Origin: Mucidula mucida
Taxonomy: Eukaryota; Basidiomycota; Agaricomycetes; Agaricales; Physalacriaceae
Direction of reading: 5' to 3'
Length of the DNA: 17,838 nt
NCBI GenBank assembly: GCA_015501055.1
Contig: JADNYV010000693.1
Location: 1-17,838, forward strand
The notes below the pieces were generated by a model. That model saw only the letters and a program-made list of their open reading frames with translations. It did no database searches and had not been told where the DNA came from. A program made the translations under genes and the position numbers. Position 1 is the first letter of the stretch. Each line of letters starts with the position of its first letter. This document shows, piece by piece, positions 1 through 8,478 of this stretch.

Positions 1-227
1 AGTTTGTGTGCAGCCCCAAGCAGATGACACAGACGACGGGGCTTTGACCACTGGTGCTCTTGTGAAAATGGCACTGGTTGTTGCGTCAAGATGATGATGT
101 GCTGTACTGTACAATTGTTTGGCCAAAGACGACAATACTGTGCAAGCGGTGTTCTCAAGCCTGTGAAGTAACACCTGCGCTTTTGTGTTAGAATCATGCA
201 ACTGTAATGACACGGAAATGTCAAGGT

Positions 228-400
228 ATTGGAAGGCCAGAATGAAGTGCAAAACCATTGTAAGGGTTAAGATACAATAAAACCATTGGAAGGGTTATGT
301 GATGTGATAGGCATTGGAAGGCCAAGTAATAAATGTGCAAGGCATCAGAAGGCCAAGTGAAAATGCAAGGCATTGGAAGGCCAAATGAAATGTGATGCAA
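228..400. repeat. Degenerate minisatellite, about 28-31 bp period, six units
   Basis: Six imperfect units share the core ATTGGAAGGCCAA, beginning near 228, 257, 285, 313, 344 and 372, so the spacing is 29, 28, 28, 31 and 28 bases. Units 2 and 3 carry AAGGGTTA in place of AAGGCCAA, and unit 5 has ATCAGAAGG. The DNA between cores is A-rich and also similar from unit to unit, so this is a tandem array rather than repeats with unique spacers. The flanks 1-227 and 401-462 hold nothing I recognise. Confidence 0.75.
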
Positions 401-752
401 AAGATATAATGGGAAAGAAAGGGAAATGACGGAAATAGTCAGTAATGAGAGCTGGGGTAAGGCTAGAAGAAACGCACAGTCTGGATTGCAGCCGTCGATG
501 ACTTCACCACAATGTCGTTGTACGTGCTCTCCAATGTGGTCTCGTTGATGTCACCAACATTGAAGGAGACACGACCAGCTTCAAAATTGTTAAGCCAAAG
601 GCAACAGATGTACTCGCAATATGTGAGCAGTGCGCGCTTGCCCAGAAGGCCATGTTTGGCTGCATAATCATAAATGCCAAGCTTGAAGAATAAATTGTTC
701 AAAGCGTGAACATGGTTGGCAGGCCAGTTGTTGGCAATTACCGCGCAAATGT

Positions 753-1403
753 TAGGGATGTGCGCCGTACTGTATGTACGGTGCATACGGTACGGCATAC
801 GGGTTGTGGTACCCGTACCGTGAGCAATCTTGGAGTACAGTCAACGGATTGGTCATATGGCCGTGATACAGTCACTCACCTGGTGGGGTCAGATCGTCTT
901 CAAATTGCTATTCATCCAGTAGCAGACCCCTCATGTAGAGTACCAAGAACAAACACAATCTGATGCTGGCTGAAACGTGTCGTGAATGTCGCTTGAAGAT
1001 CTTGCCAGCAATGGCTTGTCCCAATCAGGACACCTACCACGTGGACCATCTTGTTGATGAACAACGACATTCTCGGTGCATTTGGCCTCCCAGACCACCC
1101 ATTTACTGTCCGGAAAACATCAAAGGACATGAATCAACTTTTCTGATGCAGTGTTTGAGCATTGAAGCTGCCTGAATGACTGTCTTTCAGTGGTAATGGC
1201 TGAAGTAGGCTCCTTTCGGGCCCAAAGGTGACTTGTCAACTTATCCACACATTGAGAAAAACTAACTACATACTGACAGGTCTATAACTGAACGCCACAC
1301 TACGGCCGTGTTCCGGCCGTTACGGACCGTATCTTACGGCCGTTAACCGAATATGGGTGGGCAACTTACGGCCGTACCCGTAACGGTATGGCGCACATCC
1401 CTA
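753..1403. mobile_element. hAT-like miniature element (MITE), 651 bp
   Basis: The left end reads TAGGGATGTGCGCC (753-766) and the right end is its exact reverse complement, GGCGCACATCCCTA (1390-1403). The inverted repeat continues inward imperfectly (GTACTGT against ATACCGT, then ACGG). Flanking octamers GCAAATGT (745-752) and GCGAATGT (1404-1411) differ at one base and form an 8-bp target-site duplication. An 8-bp duplication with TAGGG-type ends is characteristic of the hAT superfamily. The inside has no transposase frame, so the element would need to be mobilised in trans. Subterminal zones are full of TACGG/CCGTA motifs at both ends. It lies within an exon of the gene at 463-2003, and taking it out joins the two halves of that gene. 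Confidence 0.8.
1302..1375. repeat. Three ACGGCCGT palindromes in the right subterminal zone of the hAT-like element
   Basis: The 8-base palindrome ACGGCCGT occurs at 1302-1309, 1336-1343 and 1368-1375, a spacing of 34 and 32 bases, or about three helical turns. Related CCGGCCGTTACGG (1313-1325) and CCCGTAACGGTATGG lie between and beyond. The left subterminal zone (about 769-828) has a related run with CATACGGTACGG and CCCGTACCG. Repeated subterminal motifs are the usual transposase-binding sites of hAT elements, so that role is likely but inferred. Confidence 0.55.
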
Positions 1404-2003
1404 GCGAATGTAACCGCTGTAGGCTTCAGAAATATGTCCAGTCCATGGTACTCTCGCCCGGCAACTTTCGCGAGACTGGCTCCTGTCCGAGAAGGACGCG
1501 CAGACCGTTGGCGACAGCATCATCAGCGGTTGAGGCGTCCAAGTCAGCCGCCAACTTCAACGCGTCAGGAGTCCAGTACACCAGAGATACGTAGCGGCGA
1601 GCCTGAACGAGTTTGAGGGCTGTCGGATGAACTAGACCGTGGATATAATTGGGCGCCTTGGTATTCGACCTAGCTGTGGCTTCTTGTCAATGACGGCTTG
1701 AAGGGCGTCCTGTCGTGCGCGCTCCGCCGCCTCTTCCGCCAGCTTTTCGGCTGCCAGGCGCTGGTCCTCGGCGGCGACAGCAGCAACTTTATCCGCCGCG
1801 ACCTGAGCATCCCATGCAGCTTTGCTCCTGTCATTACCTTCAGCCCACCTCTTCGCAAGGAGGGCAACGGCCTGTGGCTCGGCAATCTGGCGAGCCTTCA
1901 CAGCATCTTCCCTAGAGTCCGCCCATTCGGGTAGCGCGAAGTCCGGGCAAGAGAGGGTATACGGGTTGACCAAGACACGGACAGTGGGAGTGGGGCCAGA
2001 CAT

Positions 2004-2365
2004 TACTGAGAGGAAAGAGAGAAAAAACAAATGAGTGTTCAAGAACAGAAGTAGTTCAAAAGCAAGGACTGTAGAGTATCCAAAGAATGCAGGACGAGAC
2101 TTTCGGAAGTCAACGTCGCAAGAGACAAGAAGAAGTGATCCACATTGACTGCCTCATTCGTACATAAACTATAATCTCTGAAGGTTCGATGGCTGGAATG
2201 CAGGAACCATTCGCTCACACGATCTTTGCCACGTGTCCGGACTCCGAGTCAGCTTGGAATTGCTGAACGTCCAAACAAGCCTCATGACATGGCAGCTAAG
2301 TAAAAAACAAACATTCTGTGAATTGGGATACATAATCTACAACACCTATATCTACTTATGAAGTT
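2004..2365. other. Intergenic spacer
   Basis: About 360 bases between the start of the broken gene on the left and the stop codon of the transporter on the right. It should hold the 5' flank of the former and the 3' untranslated region of the latter, both on the minus strand. I see no convincing TATA box, AATAAA, coding frame, inverted repeat or RNA gene. Confidence 0.4.
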
Positions 2366-4524
2366 TTAGATGGATGCTTTACCTCTTGGCTCGAACGGGA
2401 TGAGCAGCGCCAATGCACCAGCGAAGATGACCAGTCCCCCTGCGATGTACACAGGGACCGCCGTCGAAATGTCGGCGTATAGCGCTATCACTGGAGCCTA
2501 TGAACGTGGAAATGAACATCAATAAAATATAGGACGCTCAGAAACATACAATGACACCAAACACCCGTGTAGCAGTAGCAACGAGCCCATTCCCCGTTCC
2601 GCGATCTTTCGCCGGAAAGATCTCTGGAGAGATGGCGTATAGGACGCCGTACATGATCTACACAGCACACTCATCTCAATCATTTATTCCCCAACACAAA
2701 GAAAGGAAGGAACTCACATTACTAAAGAAATAATACCCACAGTTCCACCCCAGCAGCGCATTCGAGCTGCGGGCCGTGGTGCTCGCGAACAGAAACGCGC
2801 CGGTGAGCCCTAGTTTACGCGGAGGGTCGTTGAATAGTGGACGGTCTCAGAAGGAAACGCGGGTACTCGCCCGATGCTATGGCCAGAGTGCCTTTTCTCC
2901 CAATGTAGGGCCGCTCGACCGCCCAGCCTGCGAGGAAGGCGCCTGGGACGCCGATGACGCTTAGTATAAAGTTCTACGCCAAACGTCAGTGAGATGTACA
3001 GGAGTGTGTAAAAGCTCGACAAACGTTTCTATAAGTGATATCAAGCGATCCGTCGCCAAACGATGCGCCGCGGCTGTTCAAGCTGCACAGGATGTCAGCT
3101 GGCGAGAGAGATCAGAGGTAAGTGAACACGTTACAGGAAAGGCAAAAAGCTGTTATACAAAGTAGACGCCAACCCAATAACGCCCCAGAGCGATATCAAA
3201 AGCGATGTCGACACCGCCATTTTGCGCGTCTTGAATAACGCCTTCACGTGGTCCAATCCATACACAGACGTCCTACTCATCAATGGACGTTCTCCTCCCA
3301 TTCCCTTTCCCTTCTCATCCACATCCAGCAGATCATCCAAAGTCAAGGACGACGTCTTCCCATTGTAAACCGCAATCTTATGAATAATCTCCACGGCCTC
3401 CGCGTCTTTGCCGATGCCGACAAGGAACCGGGGGCTCTCCACGAGGTCGAATACGAAGAAGCGGATGGACCAGAGCAGGAGGCTGACGCCCCCGAGGGTG
3501 AAGAGGAGATATCGCCAACCCATATTGTCTGAGCGCAAGCATTCCTCCGAGGTAGATGGGGCGCATGAAAAGTTGGCTATCAGCGGCCAGGCGATCTGCG
3601 GATGGGGTAAGGGGAATTGAAGTCGATAGGAATGAGACGAGGGACGTACGAGAGAGCAGAACAGCTGGCCCAGACACCACCATATGGACATGACAGTGAG
3701 AAGGTATTGATGTGTGCCGGGGACGAGGTCTATTCAGTTGTAGTCAGTTGACAATGAATGACAGCTTGAACGCTCAACAACACATACCCAAAAATACGGC
3801 CGAGTCGACTGGCATGTTTCCTGTTAACGTAACATGCATCGAATTCATCGTGTGGAGAGAAGGACAACTTCGGACGTACCGCCGACGCCGACGCCCACCA
3901 CGGCGAGTAAGGAAGCGAGGGATACAAAGTTGGAGGAGCCGCCCGCAGATAGACCGAATACGCCCGCAATGAGGAGGCTGAGATTGAACGACCATCTTGG
4001 GGAAGAGGAGAATAAGTAATCAGAAGAACTGTAGAGAAATCCGATCCAATTACCTCCGACCCCATATGTCGCATCCCACGCTCCACACGATAGCGCCCAC
4101 GAGCAAGCCAATGTTCGCCGCCAGCGTAAGATACGGTCCACTAAACTTGAACTCGGCGGTAACTTGCGTTAGGATAAGACTCGTTATCAACTGCGCCCGG
4201 ATAAGCGGCTTCGTCTATAGAAAGAAAATGGTGAACGAACCGGCCACACGCTATCGCTGTAGAAAATCATCAGATTACGCGTGGGGGGGAAAGGTACAGT
4301 CGAAGGTAGACGTACGCGAACCAGCCAAACCCCGCACAGATAAAGAGGTGTATCTGATACCTGCCCATCCCGATTTCCTGGATCGCATTGTTCAACACGC
4401 GCGCCTTGGCCTGGTATACGGGATCGACAGAGCCATCTTCGTGCATATCGACGAGCGCAACGTTCATGCCTGAAGTGGTCGTCACGATTTCTGTCCCCGT
4501 AGTGGATTTGGTTTCGATATCCAT
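2366..4524 (-). CDS. Major facilitator superfamily transporter, sugar-transporter-like
   Basis: Twelve exons on the minus strand: 4316-4524, 4241-4256, 4054-4190, 3880-3995, 3788-3820, 3650-3729, 3135-3595, 3025-3082, 2871-2973, 2718-2809, 2550-2657, 2366-2497. They sum to 1545 nt, exactly 515 codons, with no internal stop, giving a 514-residue multi-pass membrane protein. Visible family marks are GMGRYQ and GFGW before helix 1, DIWGRR after helix 2 (residues 116-121), GGNMPVDSAVFLD, VPGTHQYLL, ESPRFL (250-255), SFGDGS, and PEIFPAKDRGTG (446-457), ending PFEPRGKAS. This is a normal full-length fungal MFS protein of the general-substrate/sugar type. The substrate cannot be read from sequence. 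Introns are 50-61 bp and exon 2 is only 16 nt. An ATG at 4557 in the same frame would add 11 residues, but the Met at 4524 precedes the conserved part and has a good context (ATCATGG). It lies downstream of a GMC oxidase on the same strand. Confidence 0.88.
2810..2870 (-). other. Apparent GC-AG intron in the transporter gene
   Basis: The exon on the 5' side ends GCATCGG and the intron begins GCGAGTACCC, ending AAACTAG before GGCTCACC. Only this 61-base GC..AG removal keeps the transporter frame, giving AIASGLTGAFLF across the junction. The nearby GT (GTACCC, four bases further) puts the next exon out of frame, and reading through meets a TAA. GC-AG introns are a known minor class in fungi. 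Confidence 0.7.
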
Positions 4525-5395
4525 GATGATGATGATGGGAGTCAAAGGGAAAACCACGGTGATATGGACTAGCGGCCTTTTTGTTCATGTACGAAGAACC
4601 CGGGTGTTCGGTGCGCGAAGACAGGTGAAATTTTGGCGTGTGCTGAATAAAGTGTGAGAGCTTCCTTCTCTGGTGGGTGGCATGATGCCCTAGCGGATCT
4701 GTTGAGCTCGGCCGACGGCCGACGGACCTATTGCTAATACGCGATTCAAATACCTATTACGGTGGATATTTGCAGTGTAACCTTCGTCGATAGAGAAATG
4801 GCTGAGGCATTGTGCAAGATTCCAATGGTCGCGGCAGTTCCGCTGGTCAATGTATCAGCTTAACTTGAAATCTGATGCTCTCAACGGATTATTCCTAAAG
4901 ATGAATAACTTCTGTCCGTGTGCGCCAATCAATTTTGCCATTACTCTTCAGCAGCAGCTGTCGGAGAATCCCAAAAAAGAGAAAGAAGGGACACGCGCCA
5001 CTGAGTAACAGATACGCCACAAGTTGACGTTACCTTTGGTCGCTCCTTAAGAAGGCGGATAATCAGCAGTGGCGAAATCGTTCGAGAACGAGAAAACGCG
5101 GGGAAGATCCAATAACAGACTGCCGATGATGACGGTTCGAGAGCAAGTTATGTTTGGCTTCGATCATTCTGTAAGTCTTTCACGCCACGTGAAGATGGGA
5201 CGTGTACTACTATCCGAATTGCACTGCGAATAACACGATGATTTGCTTCCTTACTCATCACAACCTTTGACGGCTACCGATCAGTAACATTCATAGAAAG
5301 ACTTGAAGAAAGACTTGCCACCAACACGGTCTTCAGTATCCAGGATCCAATGGCGGGAGACTCAAAGCCCGATTCTTAATCAAATCTGCTGCCTG
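4525..5395. promoter_or_regulatory. Intergenic region: transporter promoter and oxidase 3' flank
   Basis: About 870 bases lie between the transporter start and the oxidase stop. The part next to 4524 must include the transporter promoter and leader. A CAT-repeat (4524-4540) directly precedes the chosen start. A short GGCCGAC tandem lies at about 4710-4726, and a duplicated AAGACTTG at about 5300-5318. No TATA box at a convincing distance, no open frame with family resemblance and no inverted repeat of element type was seen. Confidence 0.35.
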
Positions 5396-7510
5396 TTACG
5401 CATCAGCATCCTTCCGCATTGAACCCACCTTTTCAGAAATGGCATACACCGTCGCACAAGTATGGGTGGCAGGAATCATCGGGATGAGCGAAATATCCCC
5501 AACGCTCAAACCACTAACACCATACACCAAAAGCTCTGGCGACACAACCCCGCCCAAGTCCCGCGGCATCATCGCCGCAGTGCAGCACGTATGCGCCGTG
5601 CTCGTACCCATGCCCTCATTCGCCCACGCCCCAATATCCTCATCAGTCGTCACGTTAGTCCCAGGCGCCTCCTCCACCGGTCCCAGCTGAGCCATACTCG
5701 GTGCGGCCATCCATTTGCGATAAAAATTGATAACCGACACAAAGATGTCCGTGTCGACGGGGTTGACGCCAGTGTTGAAGTCGATGATAGGCTCGGCATA
5801 TCGGTCTGTTACATTCAAGGTTACGGTCCCGCGAGATATGGGCTTCTCGAGGCAGAGCGCAGTGCTGCCGCCGCCAGAGAAGGGGACTTCGATGAGGCCG
5901 TTTGTGGTCGATGCGTATGATGCGACGAGGAGCTCCCGTTGGGCTAGGAAGCCTGCAATGTTTTCGGCTGTATACGTTTTCGGAAGGTAATCCGTTGGGA
6001 TTTGGGCATTGGCCTTGTCGATTATCGCCTGGAAGTTCGGGTTCATGATTGGCAAGGGAAGTGTGGCCATACTGTTTCCGGTCGTCATAGATAGAGGTCC
6101 TGTTATAGATAGTAAGCATACTATCGATCAATAGCGTACAAAGAAAACATACCTCTACGCTCTAGGCATTGCTCCTCGGCCCACTGTTGGAAGGTTTCGT
6201 TATTTCTTAGTGTCGCCGCGTTAGGCTCGAGATCCTGAGAATCTGTGAGGGTTAGTCTTCACACGTTACTAAAGCAATGAAACACATACACGTGAACTGG
6301 ATGCGTGTAGCTGGGTGGTCTTGGACGTTGAGCCCACGCCAGCCACGACAGAAATCCCAGCCTCCTCTAACAGAGCCTGGGCCCACACCGCTCCTCTGCA
6401 GAATATGCGGGTATGTAACCATCCAGCGCAGAGAACAATCTCCCGCTTTGCCTTGACAGTAAATGTCTCCGCACCATTTTCCGTTCCTCGCGCCTGTACT
6501 GTTACGGCTTCTGCGCGCTTGGTGGACGAGAACAGGACTTCGTTAACCCGATAGCTCGTTACTAGCTCCAAGTTGGTGCGTGCTTTAGCAGGGTCGAGAT
6601 ATTGGTTTCGAGCGTAAGAGCGGCGAACGTCGGCGTCCACGTTGCTTGGGACCCAGAACGCGTTGTAGGATTTTCCGGCGGCGCCTTCGAACTGAGTTGG
6701 GACGCCAACTTCGTTCCAGGCTTGGAATTGGATTTCTGGAGACGGTCAATCAGAGCTATAGGACACAGTAGAAAATCGGAACGTACTAGACGTCGGCCAT
6801 ACCCAAGGCGGGAACGTGACCTGAATTGGGCCGTCAGTGCCGTATACACTGGCGTCCCAGGTCTGATTGTATTCTGCGACTATAGCGGGGTCAGTGGGCG
6901 TATTGAACCGGGTGCTCTGTAATCAATTGCTTGGTAACGTCAATGAAAAGACAAGTAGCTACTGACCTTCTTGAAGTATGGGAGCAAACCATCCCAGCCC
7001 CAGCCGGTGTTATTGAGTTTCTCCCAATTATCGTAATCCTCCGCCGCACCGCGGTCAAATAGCATGCCGTTGATGGTGGAACCGCCACCAACGACAGCGG
7101 CAGCGTAGACGATGCTCGTTTGTTGCCGATAGCAGGCTGGGGAACGGATGTGACGTTGAAGAGATTCCTTCGCGCATAGTTCGTGGCACTAGAAGGTTCA
7201 ATTTGGCTTGGGGTGTCGTCAAACGTGCCATATTCCACGACAAGCACAGTTTCTGGAGACCAAGGATAAGCGACATATGAGCAATGATTTCGAGAACATA
7301 CTCACTCGTGGAATCCTCGCTCAAGCGGTTTGCGATCACGAGTCCACTTTGTCCACCTCCGACTACGATGTAGTCGTAAGCGGGTTTGAGGTCTCCAACG
7401 TCGACCTGACGTCTTTGCAATTCATCCATGTCATAGTAAGCAAAGCAGAGACGGGAGAATGCGAGAAGATGTATCGCCGTGGCAAGTAAACGATGGGAGA
7501 GAAAAGGCAT
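5396..7510 (-). pseudogene. Secreted GMC oxidoreductase (aryl-alcohol oxidase/glucose dehydrogenase type), with small indels
   Basis: Six exons on the minus strand: 7306-7510, 6967-7252, 6787-6916, 6290-6735, 6153-6242, 5396-6099, with introns of 47-53 bp. A signal peptide (about residues 1-24) precedes the FAD dinucleotide-binding motif YDYIVVGGGQSGL. The flavoprotein N-terminal domain continues with IEPSSATNY, VVGGGSTINGMLFDRGA and GWGWDGLLPYFKK. The C-terminal domain has STAHTCCTAAMMP and PATHTCATVYAISEK, which supply the two catalytic-site His positions of the family. The expected enzyme would oxidise an alcohol or sugar extracellularly, using FAD and O2 or a quinone. Lesions: one base lost in an A-run (7119-7121), one in a C-run (about 6409-6411), two near 6377, one near 6330, and the DLP of DLPGVG missing near 6345. 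With these the frame is broken in the FAD domain. Because they are short losses, mostly at runs, base-calling error is a real alternative and the gene could be intact. Confidence 0.75.
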
Positions 7511-7989
7511 CTTTCGCCGAGGTACTTGTGTATCCAGAAGACGTTTAAGTATTAAACCACGATGGATTGTCTGGATACGTTTTTCCGTCTAGTGAAGCAT
7601 TCCGTGCCAAGCCCGCGGTACGAAGTCGGCGTGCATGGGGTTTGTCGTTCGGGGAAACAGCTCGCCCGCAGATCAAGCGCATGCACCAACATTCGATTAT
7701 AGTAGGCGCGCGTGAACAGGGCTAAGCGTTGTCCGCCACTTTGGCCTGAGAAAGTCACATCCAAATAATCTTTCCGTGGCGCTTTTGCGTAGTCGGACAT
7801 AAAGAAGTCGCACTTCTTTGAAAAGGCTTGGCACGAAGCCTCGAAAATTGGGAGACAACTGGGAGACCAGGTGGGAGCAAGTCCGATATTGATGCACGGG
7901 AGACAAGCCTTCTAAGGTGCTGAAGCATACCGACTGACTCGCCTTCAGCAAACATGTAATTCCGAGTAATATCACTGGAGACCAAACAC
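7511..7989. other. Spacer upstream of the GMC oxidase
   Basis: About 480 bases that should hold the oxidase promoter next to 7510 and the 3' flank of the possible membrane gene. Short open frames exist on the minus strand (7552-7800, 7755-7985), but neither shows a recognisable motif. The second begins near a splice-donor-like site at 7989-7993, so it could be a further exon of the small membrane gene. Nothing else seen. Confidence 0.3.
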
Positions 7990-8456
7990 TCACCTACAAG
8001 GACCTTTCAGTAAGATTAACATGACTGCCCATAAAAGTGTGTACATCAGACAGGATATCGCTAGTGCGCTCAGAAGGCATGTGTCTCTACAGGACTTTGC
8101 ACAAGTAGAGTTCACGCCACTCGCAATCATGGAGTTTGATGAAAATTTCAATATGGAGAGGACAACTGCATCCACGAATTGATGACTGAGTAGAATTTAG
8201 GATACTTACAAGCCACAGTCCAAGGGTGTCCATTCCTGAAAGCACGCGACGCAAACGCGTCAAGGATTATGCATGTGATGATGGTTGAGAGCAAGAGGTA
8301 AACAAGCGGCAGAATCGGGCCGGCACACATAAATCGTTTGTTCAGTGCTGGTTCAGTGTATTCGATCACGTATGGGTACAACATTAGGCAGTAAACCTCA
8401 TCTTCCTTTCTCTCAGTGAACTATCGCGTTTCCGACTACTTACTAATAAATATCAT
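7990..8456 (-). CDS. Possible small multi-exon membrane protein, unrecognised
   Basis: A tentative join of 8444-8456, 8210-8401 and 7990-8165 gives 381 nt, 127 codons including the stop, in frame. The introns would be 42 and 44 bp, at the short end of this window's range. The product begins MIFINEVYCLMLYPYVIEY and has a clear hydrophobic helix (ILPLVYLLLSTIITCIILDAF) followed by a positively charged turn (SRAFRNGHPW). A second helix lies near the end (LAISCLMYTLLWAVMLILL). I do not recognise the family. The layout is faintly like fungal integral-membrane proteins of the DUF3112 kind, but that is a guess. The last exon ends at a GTGAGT donor-like site just before the stop, so further exons may exist. 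The first short exon lies just downstream of the DUF6535 gene's stop. Confidence 0.33.
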
Positions 8457-8478
8457 TGTCAACTTCTCCGTCGTTAAT

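Larger units (their letters stand above)
463..2003 (-). pseudogene. Uncharacterised basidiomycete family gene, split by a transposon and frameshifted
   Basis: The N-terminal half reads from 2003 (MSGPTPTVRVLVNPYTL, then CPDFALPEWAD) through an Ala/Glu-rich, probably coiled-coil stretch to about 1665. The longer frame starting at 2042 adds 13 hydrophobic residues, and the Met at 2003 fits the family better. A one-base loss near 1663 moves the frame to one reading NYIHGLVHPTALKLVQARRY and YVSLVYWTP, which runs to a stop at 1426-1428. There, loss of two bases beside TTTCTG would connect to a frame reading SEAYSGYI. The C-terminal half (463-752) carries NNWPANHVHALNNLFFKLG and GKRALLTY. The halves are separated by the insertion at 753-1403. 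From memory this order matches a large family of hypothetical proteins in mushroom genomes whose function is unknown. It may be gag-like or a gene often carried near retroelements, but I cannot confirm that. Not functional as it stands. Confidence 0.6.

Noticed and set aside
228..400. CRISPR-like array (repeat about every 28-31 bp)
   Set aside because: The whole unit is repeated, including the supposed spacers, units are degenerate, and the window is eukaryotic.
912..1130. Minus-strand 72-codon frame with QIVFVLGTLHEGSATGW, faintly gag-like
   Set aside because: Short, entirely inside the hAT-like element, no second motif, and the resemblance is too weak to name.
4187..4588. Minus-strand frame with a run of His (SHHHHHG)
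   Set aside because: The run comes from the CAT repeat before the transporter start read in another frame; not a tag or metal site.
5462..5920. Plus-strand 152-codon open frame
   Set aside because: Antisense to the conserved GMC C-terminal domain; no motif of its own.
2366..7510. A larger secondary-metabolite gene cluster
   Set aside because: No polyketide synthase, peptide synthetase, terpene cyclase, P450 or pathway regulator is present; an oxidase plus a transporter alone is not enough.
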